Positions 51,171 to 63,691 of a DNA stretch of 64,000 nucleotides are shown piece by piece. The position numbers were made by a program, and so were the translations under genes. Under the pieces are notes generated by a model. That model had not been told where the DNA came from. It worked only from the letters and a program-made list of their open reading frames with translations, and did no database searches. Numbering within the stretch: the first letter of the stretch is position 1; every line of letters begins with the position of its first letter. The stretch comes from Aplectana chamaeleonis (taxonomy: Eukaryota; Nematoda; Chromadorea; Rhabditida; Cosmocercidae), in NCBI GenBank assembly GCA_029168955.1, contig JAPDOI010000213.1:558001-622000 (forward strand), given 5' to 3'.

Positions 51171-52963
51171 CTAGCAGGTCGCGTAAGCTCGTCCTCGCCC
51201 TGAACCTGTACGTGCGTTAGAAACCGCTATTTTTGCTTTTTCTGAGTGCTTTTCTTCGCTGTTTTTTCACTATTCGATAGCTTACGACCAAACAACCCCA
51301 TTTTTGAGTTGAGCTCAAATATGATATTTATCTTGAACGCTGCCTTCAAAGGCAGAGTTCGCGATAAAAATTGGTTGATGTGCTATCCTCATGAAAATGT
51401 CAAACTGTCCATCACAAATGCGAAAATAAGTGAAAGGGGGACAGAAAAAACACTCTGAAACGAGTTATTGCTGGGTGTCCGCCCGCCTCCAATTATAGAG
51501 GTTTCTATAAATGCCTGTCGTCACAACTTTTGCTTTGCTTCTAAAATGATTTCTGAGTATTTGTGGAGACTACTGACTATTTCAACCGCAAAATAAAATT
51601 TGGATTCACAAGCCCTAATGAATAATTAAGGGGCCGGCAATTAGCCGGTATTCCTTGTTTTCGAGCGTTTTCCCAATAAATTTTCGGGTTATTTCACCTA
51701 TTTCCTTTTGTGATGACCAAATCTACATTCTCTTGAAGGGAGCTCGAAAATAGTTTTTATCGCGCACCAGTGGAAAAAACGCAAACTGGAGTTGCGGCGA
51801 ATGCTGCTCACGGTAGATTTTTTTCGAAATCCGCAGAAATTTTCGGTGACATTCCCTTGTATGGAGTAGTTCCGCTGTCCTTATCGAAACCAAATGAGGA
51901 TCCGCAGTTGCGGACAATGGCTGCTGCAGCACTCGACACGAAGATATTTGTGTCTGTCGGGATCTTGTGGTATCAGCGCGGTAATCCGTCGCTCTAGCAT
52001 GATTATCTTTGAGGTGCGTACTGCAACAGCGGTTGTCTGCAACTGCGGACCGGGAATTCGTTCCTATAAGGACAGTACATACAAGGGTAGGTGTCCCTCC
52101 CCATCAAAAACATTGAAAGGGTAGTCAATCATACAAATAGAAAAATGCAATGCCCGGTCCGAGAATTCAAGAAAAATGATGTTGTGACCCCCCAATACGC
52201 GTACAGGACAGCCCTGACAGTGTGCAGAAGTCTGTTGCCGGTGCGCAGGACATATTGAAAGGAGTGCAGGTTGTAGTTCAAGTTTTCTGTTTCTTTTCGT
52301 CTGCACACTCCCTACTGTAACCCTGCACACTGTCTATAACGTGCTACGGACGCCCACTCAAAGGCGCAGTTCAACATCAGAATCGTCTTCCAGTTTCTTT
52401 GCTCTTCTTAGAGAGACTCTCGGGCTGATCACAATAGTGTCCCTAGAATCATTCAGAAACAACTACGAAAGGAGTTATGGCCTCTTAAAGAGTGTAGAAT
52501 CGGAAGGTGAGAAATTCGTCGACGAGTTGTCTCGGGCCTGTTTTCCCTCGTCATCGCACCAGAGCAGACCACGCGATAAAGCTAGGCCAAGAACAAATAT
52601 AAGAACGTAGATTCTGATCTAAATGTATTAGTCCCTGTTGATACTGAAACCCCTCAAGCCCAGGAGGGAATGGGTGCTCGATTTTTCTCCCTTATTCTCA
52701 ACAGCTGAGATTCCTAGTTCGGCAGGGTTGCTACACACAGCGGCCAGACCATAATATACAATTTTACGCGCGAGCTTGAACTGTGCATTCAGGCCCTGCA
52801 CACTGTTTATGATGGCCTGGGGGTGTTTATGATGCCATAGTTCTCAACGCCAACGCGTCATGCGCATCACGGGCTTGCGGAGACTGTGAATTTCCCCATT
52901 ATGGTAGCAGAGGACAACATGGAATCAATTAGTGTGAGACGGAATGAGGTTGATGATGTATTA

Positions 52964-53455
52964 TTAAAGGCAGTGTCCACGATAAAAACCATGTCTGATT
53001 TTTTGGTGGAGATCGGCAGCTGTGCGGCCTAGCGCAACCCTAACGTTGAAGAAACTAAGAAAATAGAGCTTGGAACGGTCCCCTACGGCCCCAAAGTTGG
53101 ACACCCATCAGCTCGACACACCCAGATGCACTTTCCACGCCCACCGACGTGAACCAATGAATGCTCGAGATTGTGAGATGAGCAATGGTTTCCGATTAAT
53201 AGCCCCGTTCTTCCCATCATTCTCAACTTCTCTCTTTACTCAGGTCAGCTCGCATATATCGGCTGCAAAAGACGGAATTTACAAGCCTCGGACAACTCGT
53301 CCACCATGTTTCCTTAGCTCAATTTTAAGGGACCATAACTCCGTTCCCAGAAGGTCTTGTACAATTCCAAAAACATCATTGGAATCAGCATGGGACCGTC
53401 TTCAAGATAGGCTAAAAAGCAGAAAAACTATCCTTATCGTGAACACCGCCTTTAA
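52964..53455. mobile_element. TTAA-type MITE, copy 4
   Basis: TTAA at 52964-52967 and 53452-53455 flanks AAAGGCAGTGTCCACG and its complement. The interior is very similar to copy 2 (40080-40573). Non-coding. Confidence 0.7.
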
Positions 53456-53688
53456 CGAAAACGATGCAGAAGTGGTTGCGGCTGTTGCCGCCATGATCGA
53501 GCGGGCGTCATGCGCGCGCCACGCGGGCGTGACGTCAGGCCATTCATACTCCAACGCCACGCGCCAGCGCGTCACGCATGTCACGCGCTGGCCTTGAGAA
53601 GTATGAGAGACGAATGTACACTCCCTGGAACGTCCTCCACACTTCTGCAACACTATCCTCTCTTTAAGGTGTCCAGGAATCTGCTTTT

Positions 53689-54047
53689 GGGGCCGTATGC
53701 ATGAGCGTCTTACCCGCGAGGTAAGGGTAAATGTTACTCGGAATCTCTGAATTTCCTGTGCTCTATGCGTCTGTCTCGCTTTTCCGCGGAGAAGGGGACA
53801 GGGGCTCTCTACACACCGAGGAGGAGTTGTCTAGCCTTCTGCAGGTCTACTTCCACTCGGGACCCTTTTTCTTGAATTGACTAGCGTGGCGTGTCGAACT
53901 ACAAAAACAGGGCAACTCCTCCCTCAGTGTGTAGAGAGCCCCTATCCCGCGGAGAAGCGAGGCAGACGCATAGAGCAAAGGAAATGCAGAGATTCTGAGT
54001 AACATTTACCCTTACCTCGCGGGTAAGTCGTTCATGCATACGGCCCC
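53689..54047. repeat. Palindromic element with a MITE inserted at its centre
   Basis: The outer arms (53689-53794 and 53958-54047) are inverted copies, starting GGGGCCGTATGCATGA and including TAAGGGTAAATGTTACTC. The 154-bp MITE at 53795-53948 occupies the centre, duplicating GCGGAGAAG (53786-53794, 53949-53957). Confidence 0.75.
53795..53948. mobile_element. 154-bp MITE with 9-bp duplication, copy 2
   Basis: Inverted ends GGGACAGGGGCTCTCTACAC; exact 9-bp flanking duplication GCGGAGAAG. Same length as copy 1 at 33244-33397. Confidence 0.75.
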
Positions 54048-54544
54048 TGAAGTCCTGCCGCATACCCTTTCCAAACAGATAAAGGCGCATTTACTGAGTG
54101 CAGACCTCTCCCAGAGAGTGAATGAACTCCATCTTCTTCAACGATAGAGTGATCCACCTGCGTTTCCACCCGTGATTTCACTCAGTCTTCACACGATTAG
54201 CCTGAGGAAAAGGAGAACCGTGACTTCAGCGGCGTCCGCCGCAGTTTCCAAGAGACTTTTGCATAATGAAGTATGTAGTTAGTATCCCTTTTGTTTTTTA
54301 TATTTATTCTCAATCAGTCACTACTACAACATTAGAGTGGTACAATTTTAGCTCGCAGAGGTTGCCAATACTCTCATCAGGAGCCAGGTGATGGATTGAG
54401 GACGAGAAAGAGTGACTTCCGGTGCCAGCGACGATGTTAACTACGACACTCTACCTGAGCCTGAGAACTCTGAGCAAAACTTTTGATACAATAGTGGACG
54501 AAAATCTATCGTGATTGCCTTTTAGCGAACGCAGTTTTCATATA

Positions 54545-54732
54545 GTTAGGTCCGTGGCTTGTTTCCTAAAGAAGAGACATTTAAATTCATACCGCGGCTG
54601 GGGCGGCGGTTTGAATCTCACCAGCGGCTGGCTGGTAATTATAAGCCAGCCGCTGGTGAGATTTAAACCGCCGCCCCAACCGCTGCTTGAATTTTAATGT
54701 TTTTCTTGAGGAAACAAGCCACGGTCCTAACC
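54545..54732. repeat. 188-bp near-perfect palindrome
   Basis: Arms from TTAGGTCCGTGGCTTGTTTC to its near complement, centre GCTGGTAATTATAAGCCAGC near 54,637. The GC-rich inner part includes CCGCGGCTGGGGCGGCGG. It would form a stable hairpin. Confidence 0.75.
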
Positions 54733-55177
54733 ATACATATGTACATATGACGAAACTGGGCTTGACGAAACTTGGTGAAACTTCAGTACATTATGGGGAA
54801 TCGCAAACCTTATTTCACACATATAGCTTAGGTTGCTAGGCTGAGTCCGAGCGGAGTAAGCAGCGGAGCGCTCGGTCGGTGATGGCAAAATATAACAGTG
54901 ATAAGGAGATTTTGACATGATAAGCCCGATAAGTCTTGCTTTGACCGGCTCAAAATGGGCGGCCTAGACTATACACAAGCCTAAAAGTTTATAGAGCAGC
55001 TAATATAGAATTTATTAATCATTTCGTGGTGATATTTCAAATGAGGACTATTCCACCAAAACATGGCAATAAATATCCATAACCCGTTTAGGAATTTTAA
55101 TAGTCATGTTTTTCTGCGAAATTTGTGTACCAGTTGTAGTTTTTCAGAGTCTATAGAGTACATATATGCATTGGAAT

Positions 55178-55631
55178 CAGGGATGAGCGGAAATTTTTGT
55201 TGAACGTAGGAAATCGGAAATCGGAAGGACCTTCTCAATTTCGGAAATCGGAATTCGGAACGCCAAAAACCATCGGAAATCGGAATACGGAAATCGGAAA
55301 TCGAAAATACATTCAGTGAAATTCTTAACCCTCCCCTGGTGACTGTGTGTACCAAAAAACTTGGACTCATCCCTCTTTACTGAGAGTTTTCATGCAAACA
55401 CAATTAATTCTGGCTTTGTGAGAATTGAAAATGAACCTCGAATCCAAATACAGCGCCCAAAATAGCCCGCTGGGGATTTGGCCAGGAAAAGCGTAAAAAT
55501 ATTTTATATCGTTAATATTTCCGATTTCTTCAGCATTTTCAGGCTTTTTTTCGGAAACAGGATTCCGGAAATCGGAAGGCCAAAATTCATCGGAAATTGG
55601 AATTCGGAAATCGGAATTCCGCTCATCCCTG
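55178..55631. mobile_element. hAT-like MITE C (454 bp) with perfect 8-bp duplication
   Basis: Ends CAGGGATGAGCGGAA inverted; ATTGGAAT at 55170-55177 and 55632-55639. Subterminal repeats of CGGAAATCGGAA-type units lie on both sides. A related left end (CAGGGACGAGCGG) lies near 62,571 without a recognisable right end. Confidence 0.7.
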
Positions 55632-55639
55632 ATTGGAAT

Positions 55640-57090
55640 GCTTATGTGGCGGATAGTTTTATAGGGATGACCTCTCGAGCATATGCCCCATTTTGTTAAA
55701 TTTTGCGTCTTCAGGAAAATTCAGAGATTATTTTCTCACAAGTTTACTCAACGGTACAGAAGTTCTCCTAGTGGCAAATAGGTGCAACGGGTTTGGAATT
55801 GTAATAGCCATGTTTTGAGGGAATAGTCAAAACTCAAAATATCACCCCAGCATTATAGTGAAGCTTCAGAATTAAAAACTGCACACTCCAAACCTAAGCT
55901 TGTCTATGTGTAAAGCGAGGTTTGTGATGCCCTATAACATAAAAGTTCACCAAGTTTCGTTTAGAAGAGAAGTGTTAGGAGCTGTAAACGCATCTGCGAA
56001 AACGAATTGTATTGTTAGTATCTCTTGGGCATCTGCAGTAAAACTGATAAGTATGCCGCCCCGAGCTGCTGGTTCAAAGACGGTCGTTTTTTGCATTTTT
56101 CGTACCTTCCAAAACGTCCAATAGTCTTTCCTAAATCTGGGAACGTGGACCTCATAATCGTGTTCAGCGCCAAAAATAACCCCATGAACAAAGTTCGGCT
56201 GAAATCACATTTCTCGTACTCTGAATAAAGTGATAGTATTTTCGACTTGTACGGATTGCTGGTTGAGCGTTCACTTCTACCAAATACGGGGGTTCTAGAA
56301 GCGTTCAAGAAAAATGTTTCAGATTTGAGTCAAAATTCTCCCATTGGAGTTATTCGGTGTGTTCATCGCGACTCTAATGTTTATTTGTCGATTTTCCGAA
56401 GTTTCAACTTAACTTGTTTAAAGCTTCCACTAGGGGAAATTGTGAGGGTGAAACGCGACTTTTGAAGATTTCCGGAATGCTACGATACAAATGGTTCAAA
56501 ATGTTTCTCTAAAGGTTATTCGAAGAGCTTAACACAAATTTGTTATCCGCTTATCGATTTTTGACAGCTTTCGGTACACTACGGTGGGTAAACGGTAGTT
56601 CGGTTGAAGTCTCAGATTCGACTTGAAATTTCCATGCGAGGTTTATTCGGGGAGCTGAATATGAATTTACCGCCCATTTGTCGATTTTCAAGATACTAAA
56701 GTACGTTTTGCCCCCTAAACGTCATGGTACCTACCGTAACCTACAGTATACCTCAGAACTTCGATAAACGGACCCCAAATCCGTTTTCGACACCCTAAAT
56801 AATCTCGGCATACAAGTTTCCAGCCGGATTCGAAATTTTTTCTCAGAACAAATGTCTGATGGAACCTTTTCGCGAAACTCGAAAAACGCATATAACTTCT
56901 TTGAATCAGAACCAATCGATATACTAATGAAATTTAAGGAACATCAATAATAAATTGAAATGCAGTTTACCACGGACGGCTATAACCGGACTGACATTCA
57001 ACTAGCCTCACCGGGCTGCTTCCCGTGAACTTCCAAACAATGGTTTCAGGCAGTGGCACTTTTTAATTATTTGATTTTTCGATTGTCGTA
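55640..57090. other. No supported gene
   Basis: AT-rich sequence with short frames only. Nothing recognisable on either strand. Confidence 0.4.
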
Positions 57091-57091
57091 C

Positions 57092-57201
57092 CTCATTTAT
57101 CTGGGAATCTGTGCTGACTGTTGTGCCCACATCGGTTCTAGAATCGGTTGGAGGAGAGGATGCGGCCTCTTCAACACCCCAGGCGACGGGAATTTCCTGA
57201 C
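57092..57201 (-). CDS. Possible exon of a minus-strand gene
   Basis: On the minus strand an acceptor TCGTTTAG and a donor GAG-GTACGA bound 110 bases. They encode an acidic Ser/Thr-rich stretch (E-I-P-V-A-W-G-V-E-E-A-A, then T-D-S-R-T-D-V-G-T-T-V). Further open cysteine-bearing or charged minus-strand stretches lie upstream at about 57,508-57,410, 57,888-57,725, 58,145-57,962 and 58,534-58,214. They could be exons of the same compact gene, but I could not chain them in phase. The frame choice in this exon is not unique. No family recognised. Confidence 0.33.
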
Positions 57202-58809
57202 CTAAACGAAAAATTTGACTAAACCTGAGTCCAAGCTTGAATTCAAAATACTTTTACCAATATCGGCTCAACTTCTTATTCTGAGATCTTGGATAAAATT
57301 AATTACTTGAACGATCCGTGCCACCAGATCTATGGCGAATTTTGAACCAAACCCTCAGTTTCCATTTGAATTCCCATCAGGAATTTCGAGTGAATGAGTC
57401 AGATTTTGGAGGTTGCAAGGAAAATAGCATATGCCTCCTCATGCTCGTCTCTATATGCAGGATGGACATCATCCTGGCGATTATGGGCGGGGGCGAAGCA
57501 GATAGCTAAAACATTTCCTAATCACGAAAACGCAAATCAATACAGAATACAGAAAAAATCTTATTATCATCGAAAAATAATTAAAAAATACCAAACAAAC
57601 CTTGGCTGTCGATGAAGACCAATATGAGCCTCCGCATTGTGATCAATCGCGAATTCTAAAGATCAATCGCGAAGGGCCAGCACAGCTACAATGAAGAAGT
57701 GAGTACTCAGATAGAGACATCACACTTCCCGCGGTACCACTAGCCGACGTCCCGTAACACCTCCCGCGGAAGGCCAATAGATCGGTCGCGGGCAGTCGGC
57801 AGCGCCGTTTCGTTTACTGCCCGTACACATAGAACAAGCACTCTGCGGCCCTTCTGCCATCGCCTTACGGCTAATCTGGGGACTGACAGAAGACAATATT
57901 AAAGCACTTTGCAGCACAATTAAAAATCACCCTTTAAGTAAAGGTCTGTTAGAACAAAATTTCAAAAATTCTCTTGTAGGAACTTCAGTTTGAGCTGCTC
58001 TTGACAAGTAACGATTGAGCTCCTACGAGGAAGCTTCCTACACTCTCTGGTTGTTGCAGTCTTCCTATTCGCAGATGCCATTAACGGACAGTGCTTCACC
58101 TGCCCAAGACCAGCGTCGCACACAGCGCGGGTTTTGAAAAGAGTCTCAACACTGCGTTCTCTGCTCAGCAATCGTTCATTGGCTCCACTCTAGTGGGTGG
58201 TGCAATGATGATATCAAAGTGAGAATCGATGAGTGAGTGTTCGATGACCCACAGGAATAGCCGACTGCCCGCCGACACTCCGCGGGAAGATGGGGAAACC
58301 TCTCTCTCCGCGGGTAGTGGGGCACTCTGCTACGACCATGAAATTGGGTCCATGCGAAGTCGACCAGCCCGGCTTCGTCGCCGAGAAGTGGGCTGTTTTA
58401 TCTGAGTAGTGGCCTGTCAAGGGCCACCCACGGGATTCAACACGACCCTCCCTTCGTGGTAGGTCTATTTTTTCGGTAAAACTGACTGTGACCAACCGAA
58501 TCAACGTCGTTGTAATTGAATTCAGACTCCGCATTTCTTCAAAATCTCAGATAGTGATGCGAATTTCGCATATATTATCGGATTCCAGAACAATCACTTA
58601 AACAAGGAACTCTTTTGAATACTCAAAGCTTCGAACCTCATCGTTCGGAAATTGAAGTAAATGTGTAAAATCCTTGGATTAAATAATAGTGAAGTTCACT
58701 TACCGATGGGGGACTGGCAACTGCACATTTCGAAAAAAATCAATTTATTTAAGGGTAAGCAGCCGCGTGAATCTGGCTTGTCGGATGTTTTTATGTATTT
58801 AAAGACATT

Positions 58810-59260
58810 TTACCTATATTATTTTTCGATGTTTTTGTGTACCTTGGCTGTCTAGAGAACGAAAATGTCGAAGGGGCATGAAAAACCTTCTGTTGTAAAG
58901 AAAGAAAACTCGATCGGAACACATTGTAAACATGAATTCGAATTTCGCGCCAAAATCTTCTATTGGAGTTTTTTCTGAGTTTGGAGGCCCAGTAACCGTC
59001 AATTTTGGACTTTTCTGCAAGCGGATTTTTCGCCGTAACTGTTTTTGATGTTGATCTGGCGGTCGCATCAACATTCTATAAAAAAGTGCTAGATGACTGG
59101 TGAGAACTGGTGGCGGATTCTCATCTTTAACCACTTCCAATCTCATAACCGTAGGTTTTTGACGCGCCGAAGTTAACCAGTGCGGTCTACAGGGCTCATT
59201 AATGAAATCGAGCCTGGATAATGGTAATTAATTTTCGCGCGAACGATGCCTTAGGCATAG
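58810..59260. repeat. Dispersed repeat family H, copy 2
   Basis: Same block order as 32,640-33,110, from AGAACGAAAATGTCGAAGG to TTTTCGCGCGAACGATGCCT. Confidence 0.6.
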
Positions 59261-60481
59261 AACACCCAGAAAATTATTTCTCTGTTTTAATGCTGATCTT
59301 GGAGAGAGCCGTACGCTGATCCCAGTGGTATCTCTTAGATCGCCCAAGGTCCCTTATGAACAGAGTTATGGCTCCGTAAAGAGGCCTATATTTTGAGGGC
59401 AAAATTTGTTGGACGAGATGTCTCAGGCCTGTATTTCTCTTCATTCGCAATCATTCCGGGAAAGCAAGCCATGTTAGGAAGACAGTACCGCAATCCACTG
59501 AAGAACGACGATCTGTTAGAATTCATCCATCCATCTAGCCGCTATCGAGTTCGGAAATCAGGTAGAGGGTGTGGCCCGTGGTGGTGAGCGAAGGAGGTCG
59601 GCCCTGTGGTGGTCGCTTATATCTCGCCAATTTTAAAGAATTGAGATCTCGCGCTCGGCAAGTGTTTTATAGAAGGAATCTACTACACAATCAATAAAAA
59701 TCACAAAATTCATGTCTGAAGGTGTACTGTACCTGCAAGGGCAGTGTTCACGATAATCTTCGATTTCGAAGTTAGTTGCTGATTCGATTGTTTAGCCCCT
59801 GGGTAGAACTGAAATAACGAAGAAATCGGGAGAAAATTTTTCACCGGTGACAACCACCGTAAATATGTTTATGCAATCGGACAACTAGTTTTTTTCACAA
59901 AAAAAATTAAGTTTAAATAAATAGCAGAGTAACATCGTGATGATCCTATGAGGTTGAGCAACGTTCGTCCTACCCTGCACGTTTTCACATGCTTGTAGCA
60001 CTGTGTCGAACCTTGACACGGAGTAGAATCCATACTTTAGCAATTTTTCACCACCCTAAGCTGTAATGCCAGCTTGCCCAAGGGTGCAGTTTAGCGCGAA
60101 CGCGGTGTTGTATGTAACTCTGCTATACACTCGAAGTTATATTCGGGTTTTCTGCCCTCGAGCGTTTTTGAAGTGTTTCGTCCAATAACAGCAGTGTCAC
60201 ATTAACATAAAAATTCGAACACTAATGTTTTTCTATGTGCGAGTCTATGACCTCATGCTACTTGATCATGAGCCCCTACGTGATGTCCTGAAGTATGAAG
60301 CAGAGACAAGGCATCTCAAAGGCACAGTTGTAGGGTCAAAGATCCCTTTCCTATATTGGATCTGCTGTCACCAAAACGTCAACAGAAAAACTCGGTGTTC
60401 ATTGCTCTCCTAACCTAGAACTTATTCACATGTCCTTCAATGCACCCCATACACAGGCGATCGAGAGCCGAGCTAAGCTTG

Positions 60482-60588
60482 TAGGCCCCGCCTCTTCTCG
60501 AGGATGCTCCTCCCACCGGCGCTCCGCCCGATCGCCAACGGAGGACATTCTAGGCTTACCCTTCGCACTTCACCTCCGCCGTTTCGTC
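60482..60588 (+). promoter_or_regulatory. GC-box-like promoter region
   Basis: Upstream of a predicted first exon the + strand has GGCCCCGCCTC, CTCCTCCCACC and GCTCCGCCCG, CCGCC-type boxes like those bound by Sp1/KLF factors. It is far more GC-rich than its surroundings. A promoter role is inferred. Confidence 0.35.
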
Positions 60589-60663
60589 ATGTCGTCCGAA
60601 CAGTCTCCTGTCGCTGCCGACGCTGTCAATGAAACTTCATCTCAGGCTCCATCCACACCATCG
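60589..60663 (+). CDS. Probable first coding exon of an unidentified gene
   Basis: An ATG at 60589 (context CGTCATG) opens 25 codons rich in Ser, Ala and Pro (M-S-S-E-Q-S-P-V-A-A-D), ending at a donor TCG-GTGGGT. Upstream is a GC-box region. A phase-compatible candidate exon is 63599-63691 (acceptor TATTCAG), which ends in a stop, but further exons may lie between or beyond the window. No family recognised. Confidence 0.4.
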
Positions 60664-60759
60664 GTGGGTGCTTTTCATCTCCTCGGCCACACTCTAATTC
60701 TAGAAGAATCATGTGAAGGCATCGAGTTTGAGCAGAATAGTACCCTTCCTTGATTTTTT

Positions 60760-62015
60760 TCTAACGAAGTGAGAGCCACATGTGATCATAAAAGCAAAAC
60801 GACTTTAGAGGGCTTTTTCTAGGAGAGCTAACCTTTGAGGGACATTTGCTGCTCAAGTATAAGCTGATATTGTGTTTCCATGACACACATATAAGTTTCG
60901 ACAAATAGCAAAGTAACACCGCGGTAAACCAGAGACGTTCTTTCGATTTCGCCCACCATTGAAGGTTCTGACATGTTAGTAACACTATGTATTATACCGC
61001 TTGTACAGAAGACGCGCGGATACGCGTTTTAGCATCTAGCGTCCTTTTTCACCAACTTGCTTCTGATTATTTTTTTCCAAATCTGTCGACTTATTCAAGA
61101 TCCTGGTGAAAAGGGCTATCAGAAGGTATATTAAAAGCTATATGTAGTTCCAGCTAATTTTGTATAGTTTTGGGTAGAAATTTTAGCGTGTCAAACAGTA
61201 TACAAATACAGTATGCGGTTGTACAGCACCATGTGTTATGTATAACGATCTGGAAATCTTATTCAAAAATTTTTTATCTGAACCCTAGAAAACATTAAAT
61301 GGTTGGATAGCGTTTATCACCTTTATCCTGCATGGCGTTTCAGATCTGATGAAAAAAAGTTGATTAGGAGGAACGTTATCAAAAAAAAAACGCTAAAGAC
61401 GAGGAAACTCGTCCACGCAAGCCTTCTATGCAAATCCTACGACAGGTAGTGTACACAAAACTTCGATAGGGCGTCGAATCCATACTTTGACAGCTTTGCA
61501 CCACCAGCAACGGTATTGAACTGTGGCGTCAACATGCCAGCATGTGCAGTCTAGTATGAACGTGTTAAAACGCCACCTTTTCATCTTCGTGTTACTCTGC
61601 TATTTGTTTAAAATTGTAATAGCCAATTTTTCGTGATTAAAAAAGATATCTTTCGCAATATCTTTTGTTACATGGTGCATCTTAAGACCTATTTCGCGCC
61701 TGTCAATTACGATGAATATTTTTTTCTTTTTCTTGACTTCATCCGAATACTAATCGTTTTCTCATAATATGTGCCTTGTTCCTAGTACATTACACATAGC
61801 TAATGCAGAAACTGCACTGACTACTACGACACGCCACTGAACGACTGATTGCCTCATCTTCGGTTCAAAGCTAACTTACGAGGGAACTCCTTCTGATCAG
61901 CTCATGGATTCCAAATAAAATATACTTTTCTAGAAATATTCTTGAATTTTGAAGTCGATTACGTCCATCATCTTAATGCCTACAATAGCTTTGAATAACG
62001 TTCTAGGCCTTTTTC
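60760..62015. other. No supported gene
   Basis: AT-rich, without recognised repeats or coding frames. It would be intron 1 if the exon at 60589 is real. Confidence 0.4.
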
Positions 62016-62269
62016 AGAGTGCGATCGCTGATCGCCGCGATGAAATGTTTTGAATACAGATCGACGTGCCACGCGATCACGGTCGATGCTCATGTTTACC
62101 ATCCCATCGCGTCGCGCGGCGATCGAACTCTGAAAGAGGCCATAGGCGTTTTCCCTCTATTTTCCGTTGTTGTTAAGAATTTCCTTGCAGCCCTTATCGG
62201 AATAAAATTCCGGTCCGCAGCTGCAGACATCCGCTGTAGCAGCACGCAAGACGACAATATTCTTAATGG

Positions 62270-62545
62270 GGCTCAAGGGTTCTGCAGAATTGAAGTTGCG
62301 GTGTTGCTCGCAGCGACGAACAGAGCTGGGTGATGCAATATCGATTACATTCGGCGACGAGGGCGACCGACGCGGCGTGAAGGGCGACGAGGGAGCACCG
62401 CAAAGTGCTTTGACGCTGCGACGACCCTGCGTCACTGCCAGCGAGCGGCAACCGAGGCGGCGACGATAATGCTCGAAAACAAAAACAAGGCTGACGCTCG
62501 GCGACCGGCCGCCTGTCGTTGCTACTCTGCAGACCCCTTTAGATT
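62270..62545. repeat. GC-rich repeat family G, copy 3
   Basis: Contains GCTCGCAGCGACGAACAGAG, GGGCGACCGACGCGGCGTGA and CACTGCCAGCGAGCGGCAAC, shared with the copies at 31,340 and 50,540. Confidence 0.55.
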
Positions 62546-63598
62546 AGTCGTGTTGGGGCCAGGGACGAGCGGGATAAAATTATGAAAATTCGGAAATCGG
62601 TTTTTGGGTCGGGTTTCGGATCAGGAACAGTATTATTTTTCTCGGATTTCCAAAATCGGGTGCGGAACTTCTGACACGCCTTAAAATGCGCTGATATGCG
62701 GTTTTTGAAACGCGGACAAATTCAGAAATCGCCTTATGTTTTTTTCCGTCCCAGATGACCTAACATTTTCGTTTTCCGCAGCACTATCTGCGGTTTTTGG
62801 AATGCCAAAAATGCGCGAAACTTTGGGTCTCAGAACGCGGAACTCCGTGAATCCGTGGTCAGAGTCATGTGGGGCCCAGCGTAATTATTATCGTGTTGCG
62901 TGGTGCAACAGCGGTCGTCTGCAACTGCGGACCGCATTTTTGCTTCGATAAGCATAGTGTATCAATGAAGTGGTTGTACGAGTGTTTGAGAAAAATTTTC
63001 CAGATCTGTAACAAAAGTTCCCCTTAGGAGTCTTTTGTGGGTGCTCTCCAAGAATCTAAGGTCCGTTTGTCGTGGAACATTTTTGAGGGAAAAAAACGTA
63101 ACTTTAGTGGATTTCTGAAATGCTACGATAGACTTGGCTCGAATTATTTTTTTGGGGTGATTCGGAGTGCCTTGCACGACTCTGAAATTTGTTTATAGAT
63201 TTTGATCGGTTATTGTAGATGTAGAGGTGTATACGGTGGTTCAGTCAAAGTCCCAGAGTTGCTCTCTCATGTCCAAATTAATGCGTGAGGGTTCCCTGAG
63301 CATTAAAGAAATGTCTCGTTCGGTTTGAGATTTGCCCAGTTTAATCTAGAATTGGGATAACTAGGGGAAACGTACAAAAATTATGGAATAATTGGTTCGG
63401 AAGCGCTGCGTATAGGAATGCGCAGGCCATTCCAGTAATCCTATCGCTAAATATTGGTCTGCGTTCATGTGCAAATCAAACCCCAGAGACGAGCTATATG
63501 TCGTTTTATTCGCGGTCAAAAAAGCTGTCTTGTCACGTTTCTGGCTGCTCTTCATGACGAACAGGACAAAAAAGGTGCCGAGAAATGTATGTATTCAG

Positions 63599-63691
63599 AA
63601 CGTTTTTCAAACTCAATCGTCCACCAGTGCAACTGAAATCTTGTCAGATTGTAATTCAACACCAGCTTTCATGGGAGATGGAGGTTATTAA
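63599..63691 (+). CDS. Candidate terminal exon, weak
   Basis: After the acceptor GTATTCAG a phase-0 frame encodes 30 residues (N-V-F-Q-T-Q-S-S-T, then A-F-M-G-D-G-G-Y) and a stop. It can be joined in phase to the exon at 60589-60663. Alternatively a donor at GGAG-GTTATT would continue it. Support is composition and splice signals only. Confidence 0.22.
   Translation, partial: NVFQTQSSTSATEILSDCNSTPAFMGDGGY

Noticed and set aside
52341..52610. 89-codon ORF with a plausible start
   Set aside because: The sequence contains the GGAGTTATGGC blocks of the dispersed MITE family and has no independent support.
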